Shown one piece after another: positions 54,238-62,652 of a stretch of DNA of 64,000 nucleotides. Source of the stretch: Telmatospirillum sp. J64-1 (GTDB taxonomy: Bacteria > Pseudomonadota > Alphaproteobacteria > Rhodospirillales > Magnetospirillaceae); assembly GCF_006980715.1 (NCBI RefSeq), contig NZ_SBHN01000010.1:448-64447 (forward strand). The letters are read 5' to 3'. How positions within the stretch are numbered: the first letter of the stretch is position 1; the number at the start of each line of letters is the position of its first letter. A program made the position numbers and the translations under genes. The notes under the pieces were generated by a model. It worked only from the letters and a program-made list of their open reading frames with translations. It was not told the origin of the DNA and made no database searches.

Positions 54238-54711
54238 ATGCGCAGCTTCATTCTGGCCGCTACCGCCGTCGCCTTGCTTGCGGCCCATGCGTCCGCCCAG
54301 GAAACCGCCTCGCCGAATGGCGTCAGGACGCTGGCGCCCGAAGGGGCCATCCAGACGACGGGGACATGGAGCCTCGGGACCCGGGCGGGGGATTTCGTCT
54401 TCGTGGCCGGAATGCGCGGGATCGACCCGGCCACGAATAGCTTGGTCGAAGGAGACGAAGCGCGCATCCGCCAGGCCTTCCTGAACATGCAGCATATCGC
54501 CGAATCCGAGGGGGCCTCGCTGGCCGATGCCGTCCGGATCGTGGTCTATGTGACGGATATGTACCGTTACCGGCCGCTGGTGAACAAGGTACAGGAGGAG
54601 CTGTGGGCCGGTGCGCCCTATCCCCCGCGCACCATCATCGAGGTGGACCGCCTGAACCAGGACGACATCATGGAGGTCGAGGGGACCTTCTATGCGCCCC
54701 GATCCCCGTGA
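54238..54711 (+). CDS. Exported RidA-family protein
   Basis: A 157-residue Rid protein with an N-terminal Sec signal peptide (MRSFILAATAVALLAAHASA), so it should be periplasmic. The Rid fold follows: SLGTRAGDFVFVAGMRGIDP, EARIRQAFLNMQHIAESEGA and DAVRIVVYVTDMYRYRPL. Unlike the RidA protein at 31823, it keeps an Arg at the catalytic position (PPRTIIEVDRL). ATG 54238 has GGGAGG upstream, whereas the earlier TTG would put charged residues before the signal. It stands alone on the plus strand. Confidence 0.88.
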   Translation: MRSFILAATAVALLAAHASAQETASPNGVRTLAPEGAIQTTGTWSLGTRAGDFVFVAGMRGIDPATNSLVEGDEARIRQAFLNMQHIAESEGASLADAVRIVVYVTDMYRYRPLVNKVQEELWAGAPYPPRTIIEVDRLNQDDIMEVEGTFYAPRSP

Positions 54712-54720
54712 GGCCCGGCG

Positions 54721-55530
54721 TCACTGGCGGCGGAACATCCGTCCCAGGCGTTGCCAGAACGGCTTGCGCTCGCCCATGCCGTTGGCCGTCATGGCGTCGC
54801 GGCAGAAGGCGGCATAGCCCGGCGTGAAATCGGGGGCGGGCAGGCCGGTCTCGCGGAAGAAGGCGCGCAGGCCGTCTTCATCGGCGGCGCATCCGGCACG
54901 GCGGCAATACTGGGCGAAGGACAGTTCCTGCCCCCACCATCCGGCGGCCTTGGGCGACAGGGCGCGGGCCATGTCCGCCGTTTGCGACGGTGCCTGGGCG
55001 GCGGGAAAGTCGGGCCAGATATCGGCGTAGAGGTAATCGATCCGCCGAGGGGTGATGGCCGCCACCTTGGCCGCGAAATCCGGAGCCAGGACATCCGTCT
55101 CGACGAATCTGACCTTATCCCGGCAGGGCCAGTCCGCGAAGCCGGTGGAATGCTGCATCAGGGCGATGATGTCGGGGGAAATGTCGGCGGCGATGACCAG
55201 CTCGACCTCTTCCTTCATGGCCGCCGCATAGACATACATGCCCATGCCCAAACCCGCCGTGACCACGATGCCCCGGGCGCAATGGACATGCCAGGCATGG
55301 CTTTCCTGTTCCAGCAGCCCGTCGCACATCCAGACTTCCTTGCCCCGCGTCAGCACGTTGCGCGCTTCGAGCACGGCGCGCGAGAGATAGCTCGGCGCGA
55401 CGCTGGGCAGGTGCGAGGCTATGCTCCACTCGCCGATCCTGGCCGGACGGTAGCCCGGCATCGGAAAGAGGCCGAATCCATAGGCGGCCTGCATGGCGTG
55501 ATGCTTGTCCGAGGCGTGGAAAGGCTGCAT
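54721..55530 (-). CDS. SAM-dependent methyltransferase-like protein
   Basis: A 269-residue soluble protein with a Rossmann-like nucleotide-binding motif, GIVVTAGLGMGMYVYAAAMK near residue 87-106, followed by ELVIAADISPDIIALMQH and RIDYLYADIWPDFPAAQ. This order resembles spermidine synthase or class I methyltransferases. No clear substrate motif is visible, and the glycine motif is GLGMGMY rather than the usual GxGxG. The C-terminus is basic and aromatic (FWQRLGRMFRRQ). It begins 5 bases after the ABC-F gene stop, so it is probably cotranscribed with it. Function unknown. Confidence 0.7.
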   Translation of the reverse strand: MQPFHASDKHHAMQAAYGFGLFPMPGYRPARIGEWSIASHLPSVAPSYLSRAVLEARNVLTRGKEVWMCDGLLEQESHAWHVHCARGIVVTAGLGMGMYVYAAAMKEEVELVIAADISPDIIALMQHSTGFADWPCRDKVRFVETDVLAPDFAAKVAAITPRRIDYLYADIWPDFPAAQAPSQTADMARALSPKAAGWWGQELSFAQYCRRAGCAADEDGLRAFFRETGLPAPDFTPGYAAFCRDAMTANGMGERKPFWQRLGRMFRRQ

Positions 55531-55535
55531 CCCTC

Positions 55536-57428
55536 TCAGGCCTCGGCTTCGGCGTTTTCCAGGGCCTCGGCGGCTTCCAGCCAGAGTGCCTCGGCCTCGG
55601 CGATGGCCCGGTCCAGCTCGCCCATCTCGATCTGCAGGGCCGTCACCTTCTCGGCGGGGCCGTCATAGAGCTTGGGATCGGCCAGCTTCTGTTCGACCAG
55701 CTTCTTCTTGGCCATCAGGTCGGTGAGCTTCTTCTCGGCCTGCTGGGCGGCCTTGCGCAAGGGCGCGAGCTGGGCGCGCAATTCGGCGGCGGCGCGGCGT
55801 TCGTCCTTGCGGCTGGGCGCGGCGGAAGAGGGGGCGGCCCCGGCCTTGTCGCGGCGTTCCTCGCGCGCCTTGTCCAGCAGCAGGCGGCGGTAATCGTCCA
55901 TGTCGCCGTCAAAAGCGATAACCTTGCCGGAATCCACCAACCACAGGCGGTCGGCAGCCAGTTCGATCAGATGCGGGTCGTGGCTGATCAGCACCACCGC
56001 GCCTTCATAGGCATTCAGGGCCTGCACCAGCGCCTCGCGCGAATCGATGTCCAGGTGGTTGGTCGGTTCGTCGAGGATCATCAGATGCGGCGCGTTGCGG
56101 CTCATCAGGGCGAAAAGCAGGCGGGCCTTCTCGCCGCCCGACAATTGCGCCACCTTGACGTCGGCGCGGTCCTGCTCGAAACCGAAGCGGCCGAGATGGG
56201 CGCGGACCTTCGACTCGGGCGCCTGGGGCATCAGGGCCAGCATATGGCTGAAGGGCGTGCCCTCGACATTCAGCTCCTCGGTCTGGTGCTGGGCGAAATA
56301 GCCGACCTGGAGCTTGGGCGAGCGCAGGACGTCGCCTTCCAGCAGCTTCAGGCGTCCGGCCAGCACCTTGGCCAGGGTGGACTTGCCGTTGCCGTTGGCG
56401 CCCAGCAGCGCGATGCGGTCGTCCATGTCGATGCGCAGGGAGAGGTTGCGCAGCACCGGCTTGCCCGGCTCGTAGCCCGCCTGTCCGGCTTCGATGGCGA
56501 TGACCGGCGGGGGCAGGGGCTCGGGGTCCGGGAAGTCGAAACTGATGCCGCGTTCCTCGACGATCGGCACCACCGCCTCCATGCGCTCCAGCATCTTGAT
56601 GCGGCTTTGCGCCTGGCGCGCCTTGGTGGCCTTGGCACGGAAGCGGTCGATGAAGGACTGGATCTTGCGCCGCTGTTCCAGTTGCTTGGCGACGGCCTTG
56701 GCCTGCAATTCCATCTTCTCGCGCCGGGTGCGCTCGAAGATGTCGTAATTGCCCTGATAGGCCACCAGCTTGCCCTGGTCGAGATGGATGATGCGCCCCA
56801 CCACCTTGTTCAGGATCTCGCGGTCGTGGCTGATGACCAGCAGCGTGCCGGGATAGGAGGCAAGGTAACCTTCCAGCCAGATGGTGGCTTCCAGGTCCAG
56901 GTGGTTGGTCGGTTCGTCGAGCAGCAGCAGATCGGGCCGGGCGAACAGGGCGCTGGCCAGGGCCACGCGCATCCGCCAGCCGCCCGAGAAGGACCGCACG
57001 GGCTGAAGCTGGGCTTCGCTGTCAAAGCCCAGGCCCGACAGGATCGCCGAGGCGCGCGCGGGGGCGGTATGGGCGTCGATGGCGTTCAGGCGCTCGTGGA
57101 TCTCGGCGATGCGCAGGCCGTCCGTCGCCGTCTCGGCCTCGGCCATCAGGGCGGTGCGCTCGGTATCGGCGGCCAGCACGGCATCGATCAGGCTGGCATC
57201 CACATCCGGCGCCTCCTGGGCGACGCGGCCGACGCGGGCGCGGGGGCGGATGGTGATCTCGCCGCTATCGGGCGCCAGTTCGCCGAGGATCAGGCGCAGC
57301 AGCGTCGATTTGCCGGTGCCGTTGCGCCCCACCAGACCGACGCGCTGTCCGGCGGCCACATGCACGGTGGCGCCGTCGAACAGGACGCGGCCGCCAAAGC
57401 GGAAGACGAGATCGTTTATATGCAGCAT
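55536..57428 (-). CDS. ABC-F family ATP-binding protein (Uup/YheS-like)
   Basis: Soluble twin-ATPase that acts on ribosomes rather than in transport. The first cassette has Walker A VGRNGTGKST (residues about 33-42), signature SFSGGWRMR and Walker B LLLLDEPTNHLD. An interdomain linker rich in Lys and Arg (about 240-300) follows. The second cassette has GANGNGKST, QLSGGEKARLL and LMILDEPTNHLD. The C-terminal 100 residues form a charged coiled coil, as in Uup/YheS. No membrane segments. Length 630. It overlaps none of its neighbours; the methyltransferase-like gene is 5 bases downstream. Confidence 0.93.
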   Translation of the reverse strand: MLHINDLVFRFGGRVLFDGATVHVAAGQRVGLVGRNGTGKSTLLRLILGELAPDSGEITIRPRARVGRVAQEAPDVDASLIDAVLAADTERTALMAEAETATDGLRIAEIHERLNAIDAHTAPARASAILSGLGFDSEAQLQPVRSFSGGWRMRVALASALFARPDLLLLDEPTNHLDLEATIWLEGYLASYPGTLLVISHDREILNKVVGRIIHLDQGKLVAYQGNYDIFERTRREKMELQAKAVAKQLEQRRKIQSFIDRFRAKATKARQAQSRIKMLERMEAVVPIVEERGISFDFPDPEPLPPPVIAIEAGQAGYEPGKPVLRNLSLRIDMDDRIALLGANGNGKSTLAKVLAGRLKLLEGDVLRSPKLQVGYFAQHQTEELNVEGTPFSHMLALMPQAPESKVRAHLGRFGFEQDRADVKVAQLSGGEKARLLFALMSRNAPHLMILDEPTNHLDIDSREALVQALNAYEGAVVLISHDPHLIELAADRLWLVDSGKVIAFDGDMDDYRRLLLDKAREERRDKAGAAPSSAAPSRKDERRAAAELRAQLAPLRKAAQQAEKKLTDLMAKKKLVEQKLADPKLYDGPAEKVTALQIEMGELDRAIAEAEALWLEAAEALENAEAEA

Positions 57429-57472
57429 GAGCGGTAATTAGCACAGCCGCCGTCAGGCGGCAAAGGAAGCCT

Positions 57473-58195
57473 CTAAAACATCATGAGCAGCGCGTAGATG
57501 GCCGCTCCGAAGGCGAAGGGCAGGAAGCGGCTTTGCCGTTCCTCGGGCAGTTCCTCCTTCAGGACGTTCATCACCACGCCACCCGCCAGGAAGGCGAAGA
57601 GCAGGGAGATTCCGGCCTCCGGCACGGTCACCCACAGCCCCAGAAGCCAGCCGAACAGGACGGAGGCGGCCAGAATCCAGCGGCCGGTATGGTTGTAGGC
57701 TCGGTGGTGGTCGCTTCTGAGGCCGAAATCGTTGGTCACGAAGTGAAGTCCCATGGCCACACCGTATAGCAGCAGGCTGACGAAACCGACCTCTTCGCGA
57801 TGGACCAGAAGATAGCCGACCAGGACATTGTAAAGCGCGAAGGAACCGATATGGAGCCAGAAGACGAAGGAGACCGGCTCCTTCTCCTCCGCCGCATGCG
57901 TCCGCCGCCTTCCTCGTGACATGCGGACGGTTCTTTCCAGCCCGTAAAAGACGGACAAGCCGGTCAAGGCCAGCAGATAGGCCGAGAGTTCGCCGCCGAT
58001 GAAGCCCCGCTCGTGCAGGACGGTGCGATGCTCGGCCAGTTCCGGCAGCAAATGGACGAAGACATAGGAGACGGCCACGCCGCCGGCGAAGGACAGCCAC
58101 CGGCTGCGCGGGATCGCGTCGAGGAAAGCCAGGCGGCCGATGAAGATGTGGATGGCCGCGAAAAGAACAGCCCAGCAGGCGACCAGAATGCTCAT
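57473..58195 (-). CDS. Integral membrane protein, possibly ZIP-like
   Basis: A 240-residue protein with about seven or eight hydrophobic segments. The start [19 protein letters not shown] is the first helix. Histidine-containing helices ([40 protein letters not shown]) and [22 protein letters not shown] recall ZIP-type metal transporters, but the sequence is not close enough to be sure. A charged cytosolic loop ([20 protein letters not shown]) divides it. ATG 58195 is preferred; a longer frame adds a basic non-membrane stretch. It is upstream of the ABC-F gene by 44 bases. Confidence 0.7.
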   Translation of the reverse strand: MSILVACWAVLFAAIHIFIGRLAFLDAIPRSRWLSFAGGVAVSYVFVHLLPELAEHRTVLHERGFIGGELSAYLLALTGLSVFYGLERTVRMSRGRRRTHAAEEKEPVSFVFWLHIGSFALYNVLVGYLLVHREEVGFVSLLLYGVAMGLHFVTNDFGLRSDHHRAYNHTGRWILAASVLFGWLLGLWVTVPEAGISLLFAFLAGGVVMNVLKEELPEERQSRFLPFAFGAAIYALLMMF

Positions 58196-58306
58196 GCTCT
58201 GTCTACACGCGAGCACGCCCCGGCGTTTCCTTCCTCTTCCTTTGGCGGAAATCCCGGAAAAACGGACAGAAGGGCTTCTACTTTCGGGCCTTGGCCTTCG
58301 TCGTAG

Positions 58307-58335
58307 TTGCCTTGCGGTCAAGCTCACGGTATAAC
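58307..58335 (+). promoter_or_regulatory. Candidate promoter for ndk
   Basis: TTGCCT (58307-58312) and TATAAC (58330-58335) separated by 17 bases, about 110 bases before the ndk start, in a 248-base gap between divergent genes. Confidence 0.5.
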
Positions 58336-58443
58336 CCCGCCCGCCTATCCGCCCGGCGCGGATGGGTTTGCGCGCGTTACCTCCAGGGGGTTGGCTTTTT
58401 GGGGCGAAACGCGCACCTGATTGAAGCCGAAGGGATTTCAGAT

Positions 58444-58866
58444 ATGGCCACCGAACGCACTCTGTCGATCATCAAGCCCGACGCTACCCGCCGTAACCTG
58501 ACGGGCAAGATCAACGCCCGCTTCGAGGAAGCCGGTCTGCGGATCGTCGCGCAGAAGCGGGTGCGTCTGACCCGCGAGCAGGCCGAGCAGTTCTATGCCG
58601 TGCATGCCGAGCGCTCGTTCTTCAACGACCTGGTCGAGTTCATGATCTCGGGCCCGGTCGTGGTTCAGTGCCTGGAAGGCGAGAACGCCGTCGCCCGCAA
58701 TCGTGAAATCATGGGTGCCACCAACCCGGCCAATGCCGCGCCGGGCACCATCCGCGCCGATTTCGCCGAATCCGTGGAAGCCAACTCGGTCCATGGTTCC
58801 GACTCGCTGGAAAACGCCCAGATCGAGATCGCTTTCTTCTTCGCCCAGACCGAAATCGTCGGCTGA
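58444..58866 (+). CDS. ndk: Nucleoside diphosphate kinase
   Basis: Transfers the gamma-phosphate between nucleoside triphosphates and diphosphates through a phosphohistidine. The 140-residue product starts [19 protein letters not shown], contains [21 protein letters not shown], and carries the active-site His117 in [30 protein letters not shown] precedes the ATG at 58444; a longer in-frame start is not supported. A candidate promoter lies about 110 bases upstream and a terminator follows. Confidence 0.97.
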   Translation: MATERTLSIIKPDATRRNLTGKINARFEEAGLRIVAQKRVRLTREQAEQFYAVHAERSFFNDLVEFMISGPVVVQCLEGENAVARNREIMGATNPANAAPGTIRADFAESVEANSVHGSDSLENAQIEIAFFFAQTEIVG

Positions 58867-58884
58867 GTTTAAAGATCGTTCCGG

Positions 58885-58918
58885 AAAAGGCGGCGGCGAA
58901 AGCCTGCCGCCTTTTTTG
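58885..58918 (+). terminator. Terminator after ndk
   Basis: 10-bp stem aaaaggcggc (58885-58894) with gccgcctttt (58906-58915), extended inside by ggc/gcc around a gaaa loop with one bulged T, ending in a T run. Confidence 0.9.
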
Positions 58919-58922
58919 TTTC

Positions 58923-59246
58923 TCAGGCGAAGCCGAGGAAGAGGGCAAGCGCCCGGTTGACGGCGACCATGGTGCTGTCGTCGATTCTGCCGAAGGCCGA
59001 ACCGACTTTCTCGCGCGGGACAGTTTGGGCCTTGTCCACCATGATCTGCGAAGTCGCGCGCAGGCCATTTTCCGAAGTCGGTTCGATCGTCAGCCGGAAC
59101 AGCGGGGTTTCCCGCAACTCGCTGGTTACCGGCAGGATCGTGACAGACGGATGGTCGGCAAACAGGTCCGACTGGATGACCAAAGCAGGGCGGGGCTTGT
59201 CATAATCGCCTTTCAGGGCGATCGTCACCAAGTCGCCACGCCTCAC
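58923..59246 (-). CDS. MazF/PemK-type toxin (endoribonuclease)
   Basis: Type II toxin of the MazF/PemK family, which cleaves mRNA. The 107-residue product reads MRRGDLVTIALKGDYDKPRPALVIQSDLF, with the SH3-like core including SVTILPVTSELRETPLFR and MVDKAQTVPREKVGSAFGRI. I use GTG 59246, which overlaps the antitoxin stop (GTGA) and has GAGG 7 bases upstream, rather than the TTG at 59252. The pair shares an operator palindrome ahead of the antitoxin. Confidence 0.9.
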   Translation of the reverse strand: MRRGDLVTIALKGDYDKPRPALVIQSDLFADHPSVTILPVTSELRETPLFRLTIEPTSENGLRATSQIMVDKAQTVPREKVGSAFGRIDDSTMVAVNRALALFLGFA

Positions 59247-59455
59247 TGCCAATCCTCGCTATCGGCGGCATCCTCCAACCATTCCAGCGTCTCGCGTTCA
59301 TGCGGATCATCGCGCAATGACCTGGATTGACGGCGGCACTCCTCGGCAAAGCCCGGACGGCGGGTGTCGGGCACCCATATCTGCAAGGGACGCAGCCCGG
59401 CGGCTCTCAGGCTCTCCCGGTGATGCTTGACGCGGCGGGCAACGCTAGAAGCCAT
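59243..59455 (-). CDS. MazE-family (DUF3018-type) antitoxin
   Basis: A 70-residue protein of the small antitoxin family that accompanies MazF-like toxins: RRVKHHRESLRAAGLRPLQIW, then VPDTRRPGFAEECRRQSRS, and an acidic C-terminus (WLEDAADSEDWQ) likely to bind the toxin. GGAGGT precedes ATG 59455. Its stop overlaps the toxin GTG by four bases. A perfect palindrome at 59468-59481 lies just upstream and is the probable autoregulatory site. Confidence 0.88.
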   Translation of the reverse strand: MASSVARRVKHHRESLRAAGLRPLQIWVPDTRRPGFAEECRRQSRSLRDDPHERETLEWLEDAADSEDWQ

Positions 59456-59467
59456 GACGCACCTCCA

Positions 59468-59481
59468 TGTTACATGTAACA
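59468..59481. promoter_or_regulatory. Palindromic operator of the MazEF-like pair
   Basis: tgttacatgtaaca is a perfect 14-bp palindrome directly ahead of the antitoxin ribosome binding site (13 bases before its ATG). Type II antitoxins usually repress their own operon through such a site; here the role is inferred from position. Confidence 0.65.
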
Positions 59482-59584
59482 GGTATGCCGTCTTGCCGCC
59501 GAATGCAAGCACACAGGCCGAATCAGGAATGGGGTTCGGGGCCCGAGGCCCCGAGCGGGTGCGGGCGGCCGCCCGCAACCCTGC

Positions 59585-60241
59585 TCAATCCGCCGGATTG
59601 AGCACCGACACGCTCGCTGACGGCGTGTCTTCGGTCAACACCACGCGGCTGCCGCTGACGCGGGCCTTGTTCTCGGCCACCAGGCGCAGGGCCAGGGGGT
59701 AGAGGCGGTGCTCGCTTTCCAGCACGCGGGCGGCCAGGGCGTCGGGATCATCCGTGGGCAGGACCGGCACGGCGGCCTGGGCGATGATCGGGCCGTCATC
59801 CAGATCGGGCGTGACGAAATGGACGGTGCAGCCGTGGAAGCGGACCCCGGCCTCGATGGCCCGCTCGTGGGTATGCAAGCCCTTGAAGGAGGGCAGCAGG
59901 GACGGGTGGATGTTGATCATCCGGTTGCGCCAGGATTCGACGAAACCGGCGCTCAGCAGCCGCATGAAGCCTGCCAGGCAGACGAATTCGATTCCGGCGC
60001 CGCGCAGGACCTTGTCCATGGCGGCGTCGAAATCCTCGCGGCTGGCGTAATCCCGGTGGCTGATGACATGGGTGGGCACGCCCGCGCGCTCGGCCCGTTC
60101 CAGGCCGTAGCAGCCCGCCACATTGGACAGGACGAGCGCGATTTCCGCCGGGAAGGCGGGGTCGGCGCAGGCATCGAGGAGCGCTTGCAGATTGCTGCCG
60201 CGCCCCGAGATCAGGACGCCGACCTTCAGACGTGCCGCCAC
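59585..60241 (-). CDS. purN: Phosphoribosylglycinamide formyltransferase
   Basis: PurN formylates GAR with 10-formyltetrahydrofolate, the third step of purine synthesis. The N-terminal LKVGVLISGRGSNLQALLDA binds the GAR phosphate. The catalytic region has the conserved Asn-His and Asp in MINIHPSLLPSFKGLHTHERA and GCTVHFVTPDLDDGPIIAQAA. Length 218 is normal. The start is GTG at 60241, only 2 bases after the purM stop, so translation is coupled. Confidence 0.95.
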   Translation of the reverse strand: MAARLKVGVLISGRGSNLQALLDACADPAFPAEIALVLSNVAGCYGLERAERAGVPTHVISHRDYASREDFDAAMDKVLRGAGIEFVCLAGFMRLLSAGFVESWRNRMINIHPSLLPSFKGLHTHERAIEAGVRFHGCTVHFVTPDLDDGPIIAQAAVPVLPTDDPDALAARVLESEHRLYPLALRLVAENKARVSGSRVVLTEDTPSASVSVLNPAD

Positions 60242-60243
60242 GG

Positions 60244-61326
60244 TTACGCTCCCCAGGCCTCGTCTGCGCCGAGGACGAGGGTCTGCGCCTCGTTACCCTT
60301 GCGGGCGCGGATGCGGCCGATGCGATAGACGCTTTCGCCGCCCTCGGCCAGGATGCGCTCGGCCTCGTCGGCATCCTCCGCCGCGACCACGACGCACATG
60401 CCGATGCCGCAATTGAAGGTGCGGGCCATTTCGGACGGCACCACGCCGCCTTCCTTGGCCAGCCAGCCGAAGACCGGCGGCAGCGGCCAGAACTTGGCCT
60501 CCAGTTCGGCGGTCACGCCTTCGGGCAGGACGCGGGGCAGGTTCTCGACCAGCCCGCCGCCGGTGATATGGGCCATCGCCTTGACCTTGCCGGCACGGAC
60601 GGCGGCGAGGCAGGAACGGACATAGATGCGGGTCGGCGTCAGCAGGGCCTCGCCCAGGGCGCGGCCCTCGTCGAAGGGCGCCGGGGCGTCCCAGGCCAGG
60701 CCCGAGCGCTCGACGATGCGGCGCACCAGGGAATAGCCGTTGGAATGCACGCCGCTGGAGGCAAGGCCCAGCACCACGTCGTCCTCGGCCACGTTTTCGC
60801 CGGTCAGGATGGTGCCGCGTTCCGCCGCGCCGACCGAGAAGCCCGCGAGGTCGTAGTCGCCCTGGGCGTACATGCCCGGCATCTCGGCGGTCTCGCCGCC
60901 GATCAGCGCGCAGCCCGCCTGGCGGCAGCCTTCGGCGATGCCGGAGATGATGGCCTTGCCGGCCTCCACATCCAGCTTGCCGGTGGCGAAGTAATCCAGG
61001 AAGAACAGGGGTTCCGCCCCCTGGACCACCAGATCGTTCACGCACATGGCGACCAAGTCGATGCCCACCGTGTCGTGGCGGTTGGCCTCGATGGCGACCT
61101 TCAGCTTGGTGCCCACGCCATCGGTGGTGCCGACCAGGATGGGGTCCTTGAAACCGGCTTCGCGCGGGTCGAACAACGCGCCGAATCCTCCCAGTCCGGC
61201 GGCGGCGCCGGCGCGGGCGGTGGATTTGGCGAGCGGCTTGATGGCCTGGACCAGCGATTCTCCGGCATCGATATCGACGCCTGCATCCTTGTAGGTCAGG
61301 CCCTTTCGGGTGTCGGGGGTGGTAAT
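60244..61326 (-). CDS. purM: Phosphoribosylformylglycinamidine cyclo-ligase
   Basis: PurM closes FGAM to AIR, the fifth purine step. The conserved N-terminus reads [20 protein letters not shown], followed by [46 protein letters not shown] and [15 protein letters not shown]. No ATG, GTG or TTG lies between the upstream in-frame stop and this region. The first such codon (TTG 61176) would remove about 50 conserved residues. ATT at 61326, with GAGG 5 bases upstream, restores a 360-residue protein with the normal start; a CTG in the LTYKD codon is the alternative. The start is therefore uncertain, but the gene is not. Confidence 0.9.
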   Translation of the reverse strand: MTTPDTRKGLTYKDAGVDIDAGESLVQAIKPLAKSTARAGAAAGLGGFGALFDPREAGFKDPILVGTTDGVGTKLKVAIEANRHDTVGIDLVAMCVNDLVVQGAEPLFFLDYFATGKLDVEAGKAIISGIAEGCRQAGCALIGGETAEMPGMYAQGDYDLAGFSVGAAERGTILTGENVAEDDVVLGLASSGVHSNGYSLVRRIVERSGLAWDAPAPFDEGRALGEALLTPTRIYVRSCLAAVRAGKVKAMAHITGGGLVENLPRVLPEGVTAELEAKFWPLPPVFGWLAKEGGVVPSEMARTFNCGIGMCVVVAAEDADEAERILAEGGESVYRIGRIRARKGNEAQTLVLGADEAWGA

Positions 61327-61408
61327 GGCTTCCTCGTGCGCTTGAACGTGATAGAGTACGGCGCGAATTTAGATGCGCCGAAGATTATCTATTCCGGGAC
61401 GGTTTGCA

Positions 61409-62584
61409 ATGCTTCATCTCCGCCTTCCGCTGGCCGTCATCCTCTTGCTTGGGGCCGTGCTGGCGCTGTCTTCAGCGCCCGTGCGGGCTCAGGACGCGGA
61501 TGCCTTCACCGTCACCGAGGTGCCTGTCGACGTGCGCGCCGCCAATGCGGTGGCCGCCCGCGAAGAGGCCCTGATGACCGGCCAGCGCGAGGCCTTCAAG
61601 CGCCTGATCGAGCGTCTGGCCTCGGCCGAGGCCGCGCAGCGCCTGAGCCAGTTGTCCGATGCCCAGATTACAGAGTTGGTGCGTGACTTCACGATTGACG
61701 AGGAGCGGGCCTCGGCGGTCCGCTATATCGCGCAACTGACCTTCCGATTCCACCCCGAAAGCGTGCGCCGGGTGCTGCGCGAGGCCAATGTGGCCTTCAC
61801 CGACACCCAGGCGCGGCCGCTGCTGGTGCTGCCGGTCTATTCCGCCGACGGCCGCGCGCCGGTGCTGTGGGACGATCCCAATCCCTGGCGCGCCGCCTGG
61901 GCTGCCCGTCCTTCGGGCGGGCTGGTGCCGCTGGTGGTGCCGATGGGCGATTTGGCGGACGTGGTCACGCTGGACGCCGCCCAGGCCCTGGCCGGGAATA
62001 TCGAGCGCCTGACCGCCCTGGCCCAGCGCTACGGCACCGCCGACGTGCTGGTGGCCGTGGCCGACGCCACCAATACCGAGGGCGACGGCCCGGCGCGGGT
62101 GGAAGTGCGCATGGTCCCCTATGGCCCCGCCGTGCCGCAATTGTTCGAGCGCCGCAGCTATACCGCCCAGGAGGGCGAGGAATTGCGGGCGATGTTCGAC
62201 CGCATCACCCGCGATGTCGCCGATGCGCTGAACAACACCTACAAGGAAATGGCGACGCCCCGGCAGGAAAACCTGTCCAGCCTGTCGGCGCTGGTGCCGC
62301 TGGAAGGGCTGAACGACTGGCTGGCCGTGCGCGACATGCTGAACCGGCTCGCCCTGGTGCGCGGTTTCGAGGTGGTGTCGCTCAGCCGGGATGAAGCCGC
62401 CTTGGTGCTGCACCATACCGGCGACCGCCAGCAGTTGGAGCAGCTTCTGGCCAGCAACGGCTGGGCGCTGCACTGGGAGGGCGGTTTCTGGCAGTTGCGC
62501 CGCGCGGGCAATTCGCCTTTCCCGGCGCTGCTGCCGCCATCGGCGAACCAGCCCGAGCAATCCCAGCTGCCGCCGCTGCGGTAA
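61409..62584 (+). CDS. DUF2066 domain-containing exported protein
   Basis: Protein of the DUF2066 family, usually located next to perM and hdaA in Rhodospirillales; role unknown. The signal peptide is hydrophobic (LAVILLLGAVLALSSAPVRA). Near residue 40 it has AANAVAAREEALMTGQREAF, and in the middle RPLLVLPVYSADGRAPVLWD. A Pro-rich C-terminus ends in PEQSQLPPLR. ATG 61409 gives 391 residues; an ATG at 61373 would add 12 and has no ribosome binding site. It is divergent from purM across less than 90 bases. Confidence 0.8.
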   Translation: MLHLRLPLAVILLLGAVLALSSAPVRAQDADAFTVTEVPVDVRAANAVAAREEALMTGQREAFKRLIERLASAEAAQRLSQLSDAQITELVRDFTIDEERASAVRYIAQLTFRFHPESVRRVLREANVAFTDTQARPLLVLPVYSADGRAPVLWDDPNPWRAAWAARPSGGLVPLVVPMGDLADVVTLDAAQALAGNIERLTALAQRYGTADVLVAVADATNTEGDGPARVEVRMVPYGPAVPQLFERRSYTAQEGEELRAMFDRITRDVADALNNTYKEMATPRQENLSSLSALVPLEGLNDWLAVRDMLNRLALVRGFEVVSLSRDEAALVLHHTGDRQQLEQLLASNGWALHWEGGFWQLRRAGNSPFPALLPPSANQPEQSQLPPLR

Positions 62585-62652
62585 GCGGACTTGCCGACAC
62601 GGATCGACATGCCAAGCGTGGCTCATAAGCGCGCCTGCCGGACGGAAAACCC

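Noticed and set aside
61101-61400. Frameshift as explanation for the missing purM start
   Set aside because: The conserved N-terminal sequence is continuous in one frame up to ATT; no alternative frame with a standard start joins it.
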